Source: Sphingobacteruim zhuxiongii
GTDB taxonomy: Bacteria; Bacteroidota; Bacteroidia; Sphingobacteriales; Sphingobacteriaceae
Assembly: GCF_009557615.1 (NCBI RefSeq)
Contig: NZ_CP045652.1
Coordinates: forward strand, 1,426,001 to 1,490,000
Length of the DNA: 64,000 bases
Direction of reading: 5' to 3'
The notes under the pieces were generated by a model, which saw nothing but the letters and a program-made list of their open reading frames with translations, was not told the DNA's origin and made no database searches. Shown here one piece after another: positions 1 through 9,230 of the stretch (position 1 is its first letter; every line of letters begins with the position of its first letter). The position numbers and the translations under genes are program-made.

Positions 1-1
1 T

Positions 2-1384
2 AAACTTTCTGGGAAAGACCTGATAAAATTGGGTTTTCCGCAGACTAATGCGATAAATATTGCCTTAGGGCAGATTTCGCGCTATCGCAAACGCGATAAA
101 AAAGAACATATATTACAGGAGGCAAAGCAAGTTTTGTTATTTCCTGAACAATACAAAGGGCATGGTACCTGGGGCAAGGTCGCCGAAGGCTTAATTAAGC
201 CAGTCGAAGTGCGGATGCAACAATTGCGATCACAACGAGTACCATTCGAGATTTTTGGTGAAAACGAAATCGATGAGTTAGCAAAACGACAGCTCTATGA
301 TGCTTTGAAATTACCGATATCGGTCAAAGGCGCATTGTTGCCAGATGCGCATGCTGGATATGGCTTGCCGATTGGTGCCGTGTTGGCAACAGATAATTCG
401 GTTATTCCTTATGCTGTAGGGGTAGACATCGGCTGTCGGATGAGTTTGTCCGTATACGATCTTCCGGCAAGTTACCTGAAGGGTCGGAGTTTCCAACTTC
501 GAAATATTCTTCGAGATAACACGGCTTTTGGACTCTATGAAACACATAAACAGCGGTCCGATGCGGAGGTTTTATCACATTCCGCTTTTCAAGAGGTACC
601 GCTGTTAAAGTCCTTACGCGATAAGGCCTATAAACAGTTGGGTTCCTCCGGTGGAGGGAATCATTTTGTCGAATTCGGGATTGTAGACTTGTTGGTCGAC
701 CGAGCAGATTGGCAATTGAGAAAAGGTACGTATTTAGCTGTGTTATCGCATTCGGGGTCACGTGGCTTAGGCGCAAATATCGCTAAACATTACACGTATC
801 TAGCACAGAAGCAATGTCCATTGCCTAAGCAGGTGCAGCAATTTGCCTGGTTAGATTTAGATACACATGATGGACAGGAGTACTGGTTGGCGATGAATTT
901 AGCTGGCGAATACGCGAAGGCATGTCACGACGATATACATCGACGCTTAGGTAAAGCACTCGGTAAGCGAGCAATGTTAACGATTGAAAACCATCATAAT
1001 TTCGCATGGAAAGAAGTCGTTGACGGAAAAGAATGTATCGTGCACCGAAAAGGGGCAACACCGGCTGGCGAAGGCGTATTAGGTATAATTCCGGGTTCAA
1101 TGACTGCTCCAGGTTATATCGTGGAGGGCAAGGGCAATCCGCTAAGCTTACAGTCAGCTTCACATGGTGCAGGTCGAGCTCGATCGCGTGGTGCATGTAA
1201 AGATAGCATCAGTCGGAGCGCTATGTTTGCCGATTTGGAAGCAAACGACGTGGAGCTTATTGGAGGTTCAGTCGATGAAGCGCCGATGGCCTATAAGGAT
1301 ATCACGAAAGTAATACAGCTTCAAGATGAATTGGTTAGCGTATTGGGGACATTTACGCCGAAGATTGTACGAATGGATAAGTAG
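2..1384 (+). CDS. rtcB: RNA-splicing ligase RtcB family protein, 5' end cut by window edge
   Basis: RtcB joins RNA 2',3'-cyclic phosphate or 3'-phosphate ends to 5'-OH ends using GTP and Mn2+. The family core is plain: DAHAGYGLPIGAV followed by AVGVDIGCRM (metal Cys), GSSGGGNHFVEFG, LSHSGSRGLGANIAKHY, ENHHNFAWKE, GATPAGEGVLGIIPGSM and SHGAGRARSR near the C-terminus. The first in-frame start is TTG at 29, but the frame is open to base 2 and the extra residues (KLSGKDLIK) fit the usual N-terminus, so the true start lies left of the window. prfH begins 5 bp after the stop, so the two are almost certainly co-transcribed; this pairing marks the RtcB2 type linked to ribosome repair rather than tRNA splicing. 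Family is certain; the subtype rests on context. Confidence 0.95.
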   Translation, partial: KLSGKDLIKLGFPQTNAINIALGQISRYRKRDKKEHILQEAKQVLLFPEQYKGHGTWGKVAEGLIKPVEVRMQQLRSQRVPFEIFGENEIDELAKRQLYDALKLPISVKGALLPDAHAGYGLPIGAVLATDNSVIPYAVGVDIGCRMSLSVYDLPASYLKGRSFQLRNILRDNTAFGLYETHKQRSDAEVLSHSAFQEVPLLKSLRDKAYKQLGSSGGGNHFVEFGIVDLLVDRADWQLRKGTYLAVLSHSGSRGLGANIAKHYTYLAQKQCPLPKQVQQFAWLDLDTHDGQEYWLAMNLAGEYAKACHDDIHRRLGKALGKRAMLTIENHHNFAWKEVVDGKECIVHRKGATPAGEGVLGIIPGSMTAPGYIVEGKGNPLSLQSASHGAGRARSRGACKDSISRSAMFADLEANDVELIGGSVDEAPMAYKDITKVIQLQDELVSVLGTFTPKIVRMDK

Positions 1385-1389
1385 GGTAG

Positions 1390-2016
1390 ATGATGAAAGT
1401 ACAATTACAAGTCAGTTCTGGACGAGGTCCTAAGGAGTGCAATTTGGCCGTCGAACATGTATTAACGGTTCTACAGCAAGAAGCTGTAGCTAATAAGATT
1501 GATGTGCGAATCGTCCATCAAGAATATTCCGATGGATTATGCTGTTCGGCATTATTAACACTTGAAGGGATTGAATTAAATCTTTTTTTAAAGAGTTGGA
1601 TTGGAAGCGTCTTGTGGATTTGTACAAGTCCCTTCCGACCGAAGCATGCAAGAAAGAATTGGTTTATCGCTGTTCAAGAAACTGCTCAAGTCAATGTGTT
1701 GGATGATATAGATCTTAAGGATGTTGTTTTTCAAACAATGAGGAGCAGTGGGGCCGGAGGCCAGCATGTCAATAAGGTGAGCTCAGCCGTTCGGGCGACA
1801 CATCTTCCAACGGGAATTGATGTGCAAGTCATGGACACTCGCTCGCAGTTGCAGAATAAGCAAATTGCGCTGCAACGCCTACAAGAGCGGGTTTCTACGA
1901 TCAATGCGTCGTCGCAGCGATCCAGCAATCGCTCGAATTGGGAGCAGCAGATTCAAATTGAGCGAGGAAATCCTATCCGTACATTTGAAGGAAAAGGATT
2001 CAAGCCAAGGCGATAA
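1390..2016 (+). CDS. prfH: peptide chain release factor H (PrfH)
   Basis: A 208-residue release-factor homologue. It keeps the catalytic GGQ loop (SSGAGGQHVNKVSSAVRATH, around residues 117-136) that triggers peptidyl-tRNA hydrolysis, and the basic RF tail, but it is far shorter than RF1/RF2 (about 360 residues) and lacks their N-terminal domain and a recognisable stop-codon reading motif. Length and the partner gene rtcB 5 bp upstream fit PrfH. Known work on PrfH-RtcB pairs shows PrfH releasing peptide from ribosomes with cleaved decoding-centre rRNA so that RtcB can reseal it; that role is inferred here. ATG at 1390 is followed at once by a second ATG. A strong hairpin terminator follows at 2042. 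Confidence 0.93.
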   Translation: MMKVQLQVSSGRGPKECNLAVEHVLTVLQQEAVANKIDVRIVHQEYSDGLCCSALLTLEGIELNLFLKSWIGSVLWICTSPFRPKHARKNWFIAVQETAQVNVLDDIDLKDVVFQTMRSSGAGGQHVNKVSSAVRATHLPTGIDVQVMDTRSQLQNKQIALQRLQERVSTINASSQRSSNRSNWEQQIQIERGNPIRTFEGKGFKPRR

Positions 2017-2041
2017 GTTCCTTTGTTGCCAAAAATAGAAT

Positions 2042-2084
2042 AGCCGATTTGAACTATTACGATTCAAATCGGCTATTTCTTTTT
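2042..2084. terminator. bidirectional intrinsic terminator
   Basis: Perfect 12-bp inverted repeat (AGCCGATTTGAA at 2042-2053, its complement at 2063-2074) with a 9-nt loop, then a T-rich run on the plus strand; an A-rich stretch on the other side would serve the minus strand. It separates prfH from the convergent oxidoreductase gene. Confidence 0.85.
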
Positions 2085-2098
2085 ATATTATGCGACCG

Positions 2099-3601
2099 TT
2101 ATTTTGGCATCGGTGGCAATGCAAATCCGTTTTTGTACGGCTTATTAATCCACTCTTGTGCTGCTTGAGCAGCATTCAGCGTTACTGATTGACGATTAAA
2201 TCTAGGGTGTCCATCGATTACGCTAAACTCATCTACCGATACGACCTTGATTTCGTCATTTGGATTGATATTCGTAAAGCGCATGTTTTCACCATCCCAC
2301 AGTAATTCGCGATGTAGTGCTTGAAGTCGCACAGCAAGAACCCCCATAACGACCATCTCATTAAATGGACCCGAAAATTGGAAATTGGAACTTGTCTCCG
2401 TACGGTTTTCTTTAGATTCTTTTGCCGCGCGGATCCAGTCCTGCTCGTGGGCATCTGTTTTCCAAATATCACCATTTCCACCTTTGACACGTGGAATCCA
2501 TGGGCTTGGTTTTTTGAAGTCCTTCATGTTTTCAACAGGTAATAAAGTCGCATTCATGCCGTAACATCCAGTCATGATTTTACCTTTTTTACCAACGAAG
2601 ATAATACCTCCGTCTGGGTCACCCATCATCATACCTGGTGTAAGTTCTTTCGGTCTGTCTGGCAATAATCCGCCATCATACCAATAAACGTCAACTTCCG
2701 GCATTTTTACCTTTCCAGCCTTCGGACGCGCAGGGAACGTATATTTTACAATCTCCGCATGCGGTGGCGAATATAGGTTACTTAATGTTGAACTACCATT
2801 TACTTTCGTCGGATACTTCAAGTTCAATGCCCAGTAAATAGGATCCATAATGTGACAAGCCATATCGCCTAAGGCACCTGTTCCGAAATCGTACCAGCCT
2901 CTCCAGTTCCAAGGAGTGTAAACTGAATTAAAATCGCGATGTTCCGCAGGGCCCAAGAATAGGTTCCAATCTAAATCTTTCGGAATAGGCATTCCTTCTT
3001 TAGGTTTCATTAATCCTTGCGGCCAAATTGGACGGTTTGTCCAGCAATGTACTTCAGTAATTTCGCCAATAGCATCGGATTGTATCCATTCTGCAATTTC
3101 ACGACACCAATCAAATGAATTACCTTGATTTCCCATCTGTGTCGCTACACCATATTGCTTTGCCAACTTCGTTAAAAGTCTAGATTCGTAAACATTATGG
3201 GTTAGTGGCTTTTGGGTGTAGGTATGCTTTCCAAGTGTAATGGCGTGTGCAGTAACACCAGCGTGTGTATGATCTGGTGTAGCAACTAACACAGCATCAA
3301 TACTATTTCCGATTTCATCAAACATCTTACGCCAATCTTTGAAGCGTTGTGCCTTTGGATAGTCATTGAAAGTCTTCGATGCATATTTCCAGTCCACATC
3401 GCATAAGGCAACAATATTCTCGGTCTTCATATTGTTTAGGTTTCTTCTCCCGATTCCGCCCACTCCAATTCCGGCAATATTCAAGCGATCGCTAGGAGCG
3501 ATATGCCCAAACTTCTTACCTAGTACAGTGTTCGACACAATAGTGAAACCAGTTAACAAGCTTGCGTTTTTAATGAAATCTCTTCTTGAGTTATTTTCCA
3601 T
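2099..3601 (-). CDS. Tat-exported Gfo/Idh/MocA family oxidoreductase
   Basis: 500-residue NAD(P)-dependent sugar oxidoreductase. The N-terminus carries a twin-arginine signal (SRRDFIKNASLL, residues 5-16), then a Rossmann nucleotide-binding loop GIGVGGIGRRN near residue 45-55 and the family's EKP-equivalent segment (TQKPLTHN). Export with bound cofactor through Tat is the usual reason for such a signal, placing it in the periplasm. It is the last gene of the sigma/FecR/SusCD locus, 12 bp after the DUF1080 gene. Enzymes of this family oxidise hydroxyls of sugars or glycosides; together with a DUF1080 protein this suggests C3 oxidation of a glycoside followed by cleavage. The exact substrate cannot be read from sequence. 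Confidence 0.88.
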   Translation of the reverse strand: MENNSRRDFIKNASLLTGFTIVSNTVLGKKFGHIAPSDRLNIAGIGVGGIGRRNLNNMKTENIVALCDVDWKYASKTFNDYPKAQRFKDWRKMFDEIGNSIDAVLVATPDHTHAGVTAHAITLGKHTYTQKPLTHNVYESRLLTKLAKQYGVATQMGNQGNSFDWCREIAEWIQSDAIGEITEVHCWTNRPIWPQGLMKPKEGMPIPKDLDWNLFLGPAEHRDFNSVYTPWNWRGWYDFGTGALGDMACHIMDPIYWALNLKYPTKVNGSSTLSNLYSPPHAEIVKYTFPARPKAGKVKMPEVDVYWYDGGLLPDRPKELTPGMMMGDPDGGIIFVGKKGKIMTGCYGMNATLLPVENMKDFKKPSPWIPRVKGGNGDIWKTDAHEQDWIRAAKESKENRTETSSNFQFSGPFNEMVVMGVLAVRLQALHRELLWDGENMRFTNINPNDEIKVVSVDEFSVIDGHPRFNRQSVTLNAAQAAQEWINKPYKNGFALPPMPK

Positions 3602-3613
3602 GTTGTATTTGGT

Positions 3614-4330
3614 TTAGTTTATTTCTCTGATTCGTATGTTTTTAAAAAATGCTGGATTCCCATGATCCTGAATTCCAATTTTACCTTTCGCGATCTTGGC
3701 GTAGGGCAAGGCAGCGAATTTGCTCTTTGCAATATGCTCCTTCAATTCTGCAGATCCCATCTGATAGGTAAGAATAAGTTTCTTGTTTAGCCAATGTTGA
3801 ACCTGACCGTTTTTGGATACGATTCTAGTCTTATTCCATTGTCCCGCAGGATTTAAAGGTGAAATATTGGGAGCAATAACGTCTGACATGGCGCCTGTTT
3901 TCTGCTGCTCTGTTAATTGCTGCGGATAGTTTTCATTATCAATAATCTGAAATTCCGGTCCTGTTTGATACATGTACTTATTGTCTGGATGTTCGACGAC
4001 GTAGATAAAAATTCCGCTATTACCGGCTTTTTCGATTTTCCACTCCATTTCTAATTCGAAATTCTCGAATTCATCGTTAGTAACAATATCACCGTTTTTG
4101 CCCGCAGTCGATAGAATCCCATCTTGTACTTGCCATCCTTTGATTGCACCAGCATTGTACTGATGCCAAGAATCTAATGAATTGCCGGCCAATAGATTAA
4201 TCCATTTACCTTTTTTCTCTATATCGATATGATATCTTATTGAACTATCCGTATCGATAACAGGCTGTTCTTGTATTCCAACAGATAGCAAGGCTAGGAT
4301 GCCGCTGCCGATTAAGATGCTGTTTATCAT
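3614..4330 (-). CDS. DUF1080 (3-keto-disaccharide hydrolase-type) exported protein
   Basis: 238 residues: a short N-terminal hydrophobic signal, then one DUF1080 jelly-roll domain with typical family phrases (WINLLAGNSLDSWHQY, GWQVQDGILS, FELEMEWKIEKAGNSGIFI, GPEFQIIDNE, GQVQHWLNKK, KGKIGIQDHGNPAFFKNIRIREI). DUF1080 proteins resemble concanavalin-type glycosidases and members are known to act on 3-keto-glycosides. It lies between susD (26 bp upstream) and the Tat-exported oxidoreductase, so the two enzymes probably act in sequence in the periplasm. No Cys lipobox is visible, unlike many DUF1080 proteins. Confidence 0.88.
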   Translation of the reverse strand: MINSILIGSGILALLSVGIQEQPVIDTDSSIRYHIDIEKKGKWINLLAGNSLDSWHQYNAGAIKGWQVQDGILSTAGKNGDIVTNDEFENFELEMEWKIEKAGNSGIFIYVVEHPDNKYMYQTGPEFQIIDNENYPQQLTEQQKTGAMSDVIAPNISPLNPAGQWNKTRIVSKNGQVQHWLNKKLILTYQMGSAELKEHIAKSKFAALPYAKIAKGKIGIQDHGNPAFFKNIRIREIN

Positions 4331-4356
4331 TTTTTATTATTTTGGGTTAAGTTGAA

Positions 4357-5895
4357 TTAATATCCGGGATTTTGTGTTAAACCAGGGTTTGCGTCTATCG
4401 CCGTACGTGGAATCGGATAAATCAAGCGGATTGCATTGATCGCCCCGCGTCCCACAGGTCCGGGTATCGGATTTAAGAATGTGCCAAATCGAATCATATC
4501 TTGACGACTTACCAGTTCCCAGGCAAATTCGAATCTTCGCTCTTTATAAATATCATTTAATGTGACACTGCTAAGCAATTTTGCAGGATCCGTAAATGCT
4601 CTTTTTCTTATCGCGTTGACAAGTTCCGTTGCTTCCGCATTCGACGTACCAGAACGTACAAGTGCTTCTGCCTTCATTAAGTAAATATCCGCTAAACGGA
4701 ATATCGCATAGTCGTTTTCCATATTTCCATTAACACCCTTTTGAAATTCCCATTTGTAGCAACGTGCACCATCTTCTTGTTCTACCTGACCCCATCCATC
4801 AGCGTCTACACTATATTTAAAAGTGAAATCGATATGGTGGATTAGAGGTCGGCCGTGAGCAGTCATTAGTATTTGTCCTGTTGCAGGATCTCGCATTTCA
4901 CCAATTAAGAAAGAACCAGCAAAACGGATATCTTCCGTATCAAATTCTCGCACATATCCAGGCATTGCGTTAATTCCATTGAATCCTGTTGTACTCAAGC
5001 CTAATGCCGCATTGCTAAGATAATGAAGCGTATGTTGAAGCATGATATTACCACCATCAACAGTACTGAATACGATTGGAAATATGATTTCTTTAGAATT
5101 TTGGTTGTTCACGGCGAAGCTGGCTTTCCAATTCGATTCTAAGGTATAGCCTAATGACAATACTTTATCACAACTTGCAATAACTTCTTGCCATTTTGTT
5201 CCAGCGGTTGGATTCCAAATATTAGCGTTAAGATACATCTTTGCAAGCAATGTATAGGCTGCACCCTGTGTCATCTTTCCATAGCTGTTGCTAGTAACAT
5301 CAGCACGTAGGAGATCTTTTACTGCATTTAGTTCGGAAATAATAAATTCATAGACCTCTTTTCGGGAGGAAGTTTTCGGTTTATCGGTTACTGTGAAATC
5401 TGTCACGATCGGTACATTCCCATAATTATCAATTAAATAATAATACCATAATGCTCGTACAGCTCTAATTTCTGCTAAGATTTGCTCTTTATTATTTACC
5501 GATGGATTGGAATTTACCATATGATAAATCTGATTACAAGTTGATACACCACGCATCATTCCGTTATATGAATCTGTCACGTAACGGTTTCCAGAAGTCC
5601 ATGTTCCGAATCGGAATTCCTTAAATAATCCGCCTTCCCATCCATCTCCACCTTTTCGCGTAGGAGTAATCGCCATATCCGAAGAACCATCAACCATACA
5701 GAAATAGGCTGGACTCCAAATTGGTTTCAAGGTTCTATAGATGGGAGCGATTAACGCATTTATTTCTTTTTCTTTCTGGCCAAATTGATCGGCTGGAAGT
5801 TTATCGTACAAATCCTCGTCAAGGTTAGTACAAGCGCATATATTGAGAATCAGCAATAATGCTAATCCATATCTGTATTTTGATTTCATAGTCAT
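4357..5895 (-). CDS. SusD/RagB family nutrient-binding lipoprotein (locus 1)
   Basis: 512 residues. Signal peptide with lipobox LLLILNICAC puts the lipid-modified Cys at about residue 22, so it is an outer-membrane lipoprotein facing outward as the lid of its SusC channel. Family features: TPR-like helices (RAVRALWYYYLIDNYGNVPIV), KMYLNANIWN, the segment IFRLADIYLMKAEALVRSG, RRFEFAWELVSRQDMIRFG and the terminal LTQNPGY. susC ends only 6 bp upstream, the normal susC-susD order. A second in-frame ATG two codons in (5889) is an equally good start. Confidence 0.95.
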   Translation of the reverse strand: MTMKSKYRYGLALLLILNICACTNLDEDLYDKLPADQFGQKEKEINALIAPIYRTLKPIWSPAYFCMVDGSSDMAITPTRKGGDGWEGGLFKEFRFGTWTSGNRYVTDSYNGMMRGVSTCNQIYHMVNSNPSVNNKEQILAEIRAVRALWYYYLIDNYGNVPIVTDFTVTDKPKTSSRKEVYEFIISELNAVKDLLRADVTSNSYGKMTQGAAYTLLAKMYLNANIWNPTAGTKWQEVIASCDKVLSLGYTLESNWKASFAVNNQNSKEIIFPIVFSTVDGGNIMLQHTLHYLSNAALGLSTTGFNGINAMPGYVREFDTEDIRFAGSFLIGEMRDPATGQILMTAHGRPLIHHIDFTFKYSVDADGWGQVEQEDGARCYKWEFQKGVNGNMENDYAIFRLADIYLMKAEALVRSGTSNAEATELVNAIRKRAFTDPAKLLSSVTLNDIYKERRFEFAWELVSRQDMIRFGTFLNPIPGPVGRGAINAIRLIYPIPRTAIDANPGLTQNPGY

Positions 5896-5901
5896 TTCTT
5901 G

Positions 5902-8900
5902 CTAAAGTGTTAGATTAAGTCCGAAAGAAACTGTCCTAGCTTTCGGATAATAGTTTCTTCCCTCCATACCAGGGGCTAATCCTCCCATATCAACTTCGGG
6001 ATCCATACCCTTATAATTCGTTATAAGGAATAAATTCTGCCCATTGACATATAAGCGCAAGCCTTTGACATATTTTATCGAATTTGCTGGAAAACTGTAC
6101 CCAATCGTAGCATTGTCGAGTCGCAAGAAAGATCCCTTTTCGATATTAAAACTGCTATATTTTGGGTTATCTTTTAATCCATTTGTTAATGCTTCTTCCA
6201 GAACATTTCCACCTGGGAGCCACAAAGTCGTGGCATATGCCATTCTTGAGAAGTTTAACACATCATTACCATAAACTCCACGTAGGAAGAATGAAAAGTC
6301 TAGATTACGGTAGTTAAATGAATTATTGATTCCGTATGTGAATTTCGGTTGCGCCGATCCAATGTAGGTCCGGTCATCATCCGTCAATCCTGCTTTTCCA
6401 TCGATCATGTCATCAAAGATATACTTGCCATCGGCATCAAGACCTAAGGATTTCCAGCCAAAGAAGGTGCCGACTTCTCTTCCTTCTTCGAGGATATGAG
6501 TCGTTGTATGCGCAGCTCCACGTACAGCAGCAGATCCTAATTTAATCGAGGATGTCGAGAAGTTCGCATTTGATAATTTGGTGACTTCGTTTTTATTGCG
6601 TGCAAAATTGACAGACACATTCCATTTGAAGTTTTCTTTAGAAATAGGGGTGCCATTTAGCAATACCTCGACGCCTCGATTTGACATGGAGCCTACGTTG
6701 GCAATCATCGAAGGATATAAGAAAGGAGGGACAGGCACTTGATACATATAGAGCAAGTCGTTTGTATTCTTGTTATAGTATTCGACAGTTCCACTCAACC
6801 GTCCTTTTAGCATTGAAAAATCAATTCCAACATTGAACATTGCCGTTTCTTCCCATTTTAAATCTGGATTCGCATTTTGACCGATTTGGTAAGCTTGATA
6901 CCAACTTCCATTGTCATAATAACGACCACTTGCAGCATAAAGCTCCAATGTTTGGTATGGATTCAAACCATCCTGATTACCGATTACACCGTATCCGGCT
7001 CTTAATTTTAAGTCGTCAAAGAGTTCTTGTTTTACAAACGGCTCGCGAAGGATATTCCATGCGGCCGATACCGAAGGGAATAATCCCCATTTGTGGTTTT
7101 TTCCAAACTTGGAGGAGCCATCACGTCGCAAGGTGGCACTCAATACATAGCGCTCATCATATGAATAGTTTGCTCTTCCGAAAAATGAAATCAGCTTATT
7201 CATATTTGCGCCAGACCACACATCACCAGCTCGCAATACTTCGCCCGCCGAGAGGTTATTGTACTCGAAAAAGTCGGTCACAAATTGTCTTGATTGAGCT
7301 CCTGCATTTTGGTAATGATTGTCTTCATAGGAGTATCCTCCTAAAACCGAAAGGTTGTGGAGCGATTCGGATTTTAAAGAATATTCCAAGGTTGTTTCTA
7401 GTAGCGTGCGATCGTTTGTCCAAGATTGTCTGGATGCAAAGCCACCATCGTCTCTTCCGCTTTCTGTTTCGGAATGATTGTATGCGCCATAGTCATTTGT
7501 TCCGCGTTCTCGGAGTACATTTACACGCCCAATTAAATTGGATAGGATATTGATTTTTCCCTGTGCATTTAAGAAATAGCGACTCTCTTTGTTGTCGATA
7601 CTGTTGTACGTTAGATTTCTAACGGGATTTCCTTCATCGTAGCCGCGGCTGTCGAACCAAGTCCCATCATCATTCTTTACAGGGTATACAGGAAGCATGT
7701 TATAGGCTAATACGAAATTTCTGTCGTTCGTCGGGCTATAGTCTCTCTGTGTTATTCCACCAATTAGCGATATTTCGAGCTTATTGTCCATTGCTTTCTG
7801 TGTAAAAGCTAAGCGGCCGTTAAGAAGTTTTAAGTCGTTTCCTATAGCAAGTCCTTGACGATCCAAGTAATTCATGGACCCTCTGTACACACTATTATCG
7901 TTACCGCCAGAAACGGATAGACTATGATTTTGGGACACACCAGTCCTTAAGATTTCATCAAACCAGTCTGTATTTGCGCCTTTATCAAGCCCCGATACAT
8001 TGAGGTTATTTTCTTTTACGTATGTTCTCCATCCATCGGCACTTAACATTTTTGGCTTATTGCTGACCTTGTCAACACCTGCGTAACCTTCATAGTTGAT
8101 GATTGGATTATTTGCTTTTCCTTTCTTTGTTGTAATTAAGATAACCCCACCTGCAGATCTTGATCCATATATTGCTGCCGCGGAAGCATCTTTTAGTACA
8201 CTGATCGATTCAATATCTTGAGGAGCGACAGAATTAATGTTCATTCCTGGTACGCCATCAATTACGACAAAGGGAGAAGAACTTCCAGTCAAGGAAGAGG
8301 TACCACGCAAGCGAATGGTTTCTCCTTTACTCACATCGCCTGACCCAGAGGTAATGCTAAGACCTGGAATTTTTCCCCTTAACAAGTCTACAGCATTTCT
8401 ATTAACCCCTTTATTGAATTCTTCTTCTTTTAAATTACTTACCGAGCCGGAGATCAATCGTTTATTCTGTGTACCGTATCCTACGACAACCACTTCATCA
8501 AGATTATTGATAGATGGTTCTAGTTGAATATTTAGTACGGTTTGTTGATGTGGGCTAATTTCGTATTCTTTATAACCAACTAACGAAAACACGAGAATTG
8601 CGTTTGGCGATGGAACTGCAATTTCGAACTGACCCTGTGCGTCTGTGCTGCTGGCCGTCTGACTGTTTTTTATAACAACTGTTACCGCAGATAATGGATT
8701 ATTACTAGGGTCGGTAACTCGACCCTTAATAATCTGTTGTTGTCTGTTAAGCGACGTCGTTTTAGCTTTTTCAGCTTCTTTTTTGCGAATTACAATCACT
8801 TCATTTACGATCTCATAGGTGAAAGGTCTATTCGTAAATATTTGATTTAGTGCATTCTTGACTGTTGTGTTCTTAAATTCTACATCCAATTTTTTCTGAC

Positions 8901-9123
8901 CTAGAAATATTTTCGAATCAAATACTAGGTCATAATTCACCTCTTTGCTGATGCGTAAGAGCACTTGATCAATACTTGCGTTCTTCATACGGAAGTTCAC
9001 TTGTTGACTCAACACGGTACTAGCGTGTAATAAAGTAAAAGCGCAAATTAAAGTCAGGATTTTCATCACAATAAGGGTCTTGAAAAAGAACATTAGCTGT
9101 TCTCTTTTCCATGGAATTTTCAT
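5902..9123 (-). CDS. SusC/RagA TonB-dependent outer-membrane transporter with STN domain (locus 1)
   Basis: 1073 residues. Order: N-terminal leader and signal to about residue 40 (ending VLSQQ), STN signalling domain about 41-115 (VNFRMKNASIDQVLLRISKE), carboxypeptidase-regulatory-like domain about 130-205 (IIKGRVTDPSNNPLSAVTVV), TonB box/plug from LDEVVVVGYGTQ, GKIPGLSI, SSPFVVIDGVPG and SISVLKDASAAAIYGSRSAGGVILITTKKG, then a 22-strand-type barrel ending in SFGLNLTL. It imports an oligosaccharide with the SusD lid. The STN domain is what contacts FecR in the inner membrane, and fecR lies 107 bp upstream, so this SusC is also a sensor. The fecR-susC gap contains a stem-loop. Confidence 0.96.
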   Translation of the reverse strand: MKIPWKREQLMFFFKTLIVMKILTLICAFTLLHASTVLSQQVNFRMKNASIDQVLLRISKEVNYDLVFDSKIFLGQKKLDVEFKNTTVKNALNQIFTNRPFTYEIVNEVIVIRKKEAEKAKTTSLNRQQQIIKGRVTDPSNNPLSAVTVVIKNSQTASSTDAQGQFEIAVPSPNAILVFSLVGYKEYEISPHQQTVLNIQLEPSINNLDEVVVVGYGTQNKRLISGSVSNLKEEEFNKGVNRNAVDLLRGKIPGLSITSGSGDVSKGETIRLRGTSSLTGSSSPFVVIDGVPGMNINSVAPQDIESISVLKDASAAAIYGSRSAGGVILITTKKGKANNPIINYEGYAGVDKVSNKPKMLSADGWRTYVKENNLNVSGLDKGANTDWFDEILRTGVSQNHSLSVSGGNDNSVYRGSMNYLDRQGLAIGNDLKLLNGRLAFTQKAMDNKLEISLIGGITQRDYSPTNDRNFVLAYNMLPVYPVKNDDGTWFDSRGYDEGNPVRNLTYNSIDNKESRYFLNAQGKINILSNLIGRVNVLRERGTNDYGAYNHSETESGRDDGGFASRQSWTNDRTLLETTLEYSLKSESLHNLSVLGGYSYEDNHYQNAGAQSRQFVTDFFEYNNLSAGEVLRAGDVWSGANMNKLISFFGRANYSYDERYVLSATLRRDGSSKFGKNHKWGLFPSVSAAWNILREPFVKQELFDDLKLRAGYGVIGNQDGLNPYQTLELYAASGRYYDNGSWYQAYQIGQNANPDLKWEETAMFNVGIDFSMLKGRLSGTVEYYNKNTNDLLYMYQVPVPPFLYPSMIANVGSMSNRGVEVLLNGTPISKENFKWNVSVNFARNKNEVTKLSNANFSTSSIKLGSAAVRGAAHTTTHILEEGREVGTFFGWKSLGLDADGKYIFDDMIDGKAGLTDDDRTYIGSAQPKFTYGINNSFNYRNLDFSFFLRGVYGNDVLNFSRMAYATTLWLPGGNVLEEALTNGLKDNPKYSSFNIEKGSFLRLDNATIGYSFPANSIKYVKGLRLYVNGQNLFLITNYKGMDPEVDMGGLAPGMEGRNYYPKARTVSFGLNLTL

Positions 9124-9186
9124 AATTTTGATTGGTTTTTAGTTAATTAATAAATTTCAATATTTGTTAATGATCTAATATTTATC

Positions 9187-9213
9187 TGTCGGGATGTATC
9201 CAGCATCCTGACA
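9187..9213 (-). promoter_or_regulatory. stem-loop between fecR and susC (locus 1)
   Basis: 10-bp stem with one mismatch (positions 187-196 and 204-213 of kb 9; right arm CATCCTGACA) and a 7-nt loop. No strong T-run follows on the minus strand, so it looks like an RNA processing or stability element or a weak attenuator. Similar hairpins occupy the same place in the other two FecR loci. Confidence 0.5.
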
Positions 9214-9230
9214 TTTATTAAATCATTAGA

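Noticed and set aside
2..2016. RtcB as part of a CRISPR-like or toxin island
   Set aside because: No repeats, Cas genes or toxin-like genes are present beside it in this window.
6840..7553. 237-codon open frame on the plus strand
   Set aside because: Lies wholly inside susC of locus 1 on the other strand; composition and lack of any family resemblance mark it as a shadow frame.
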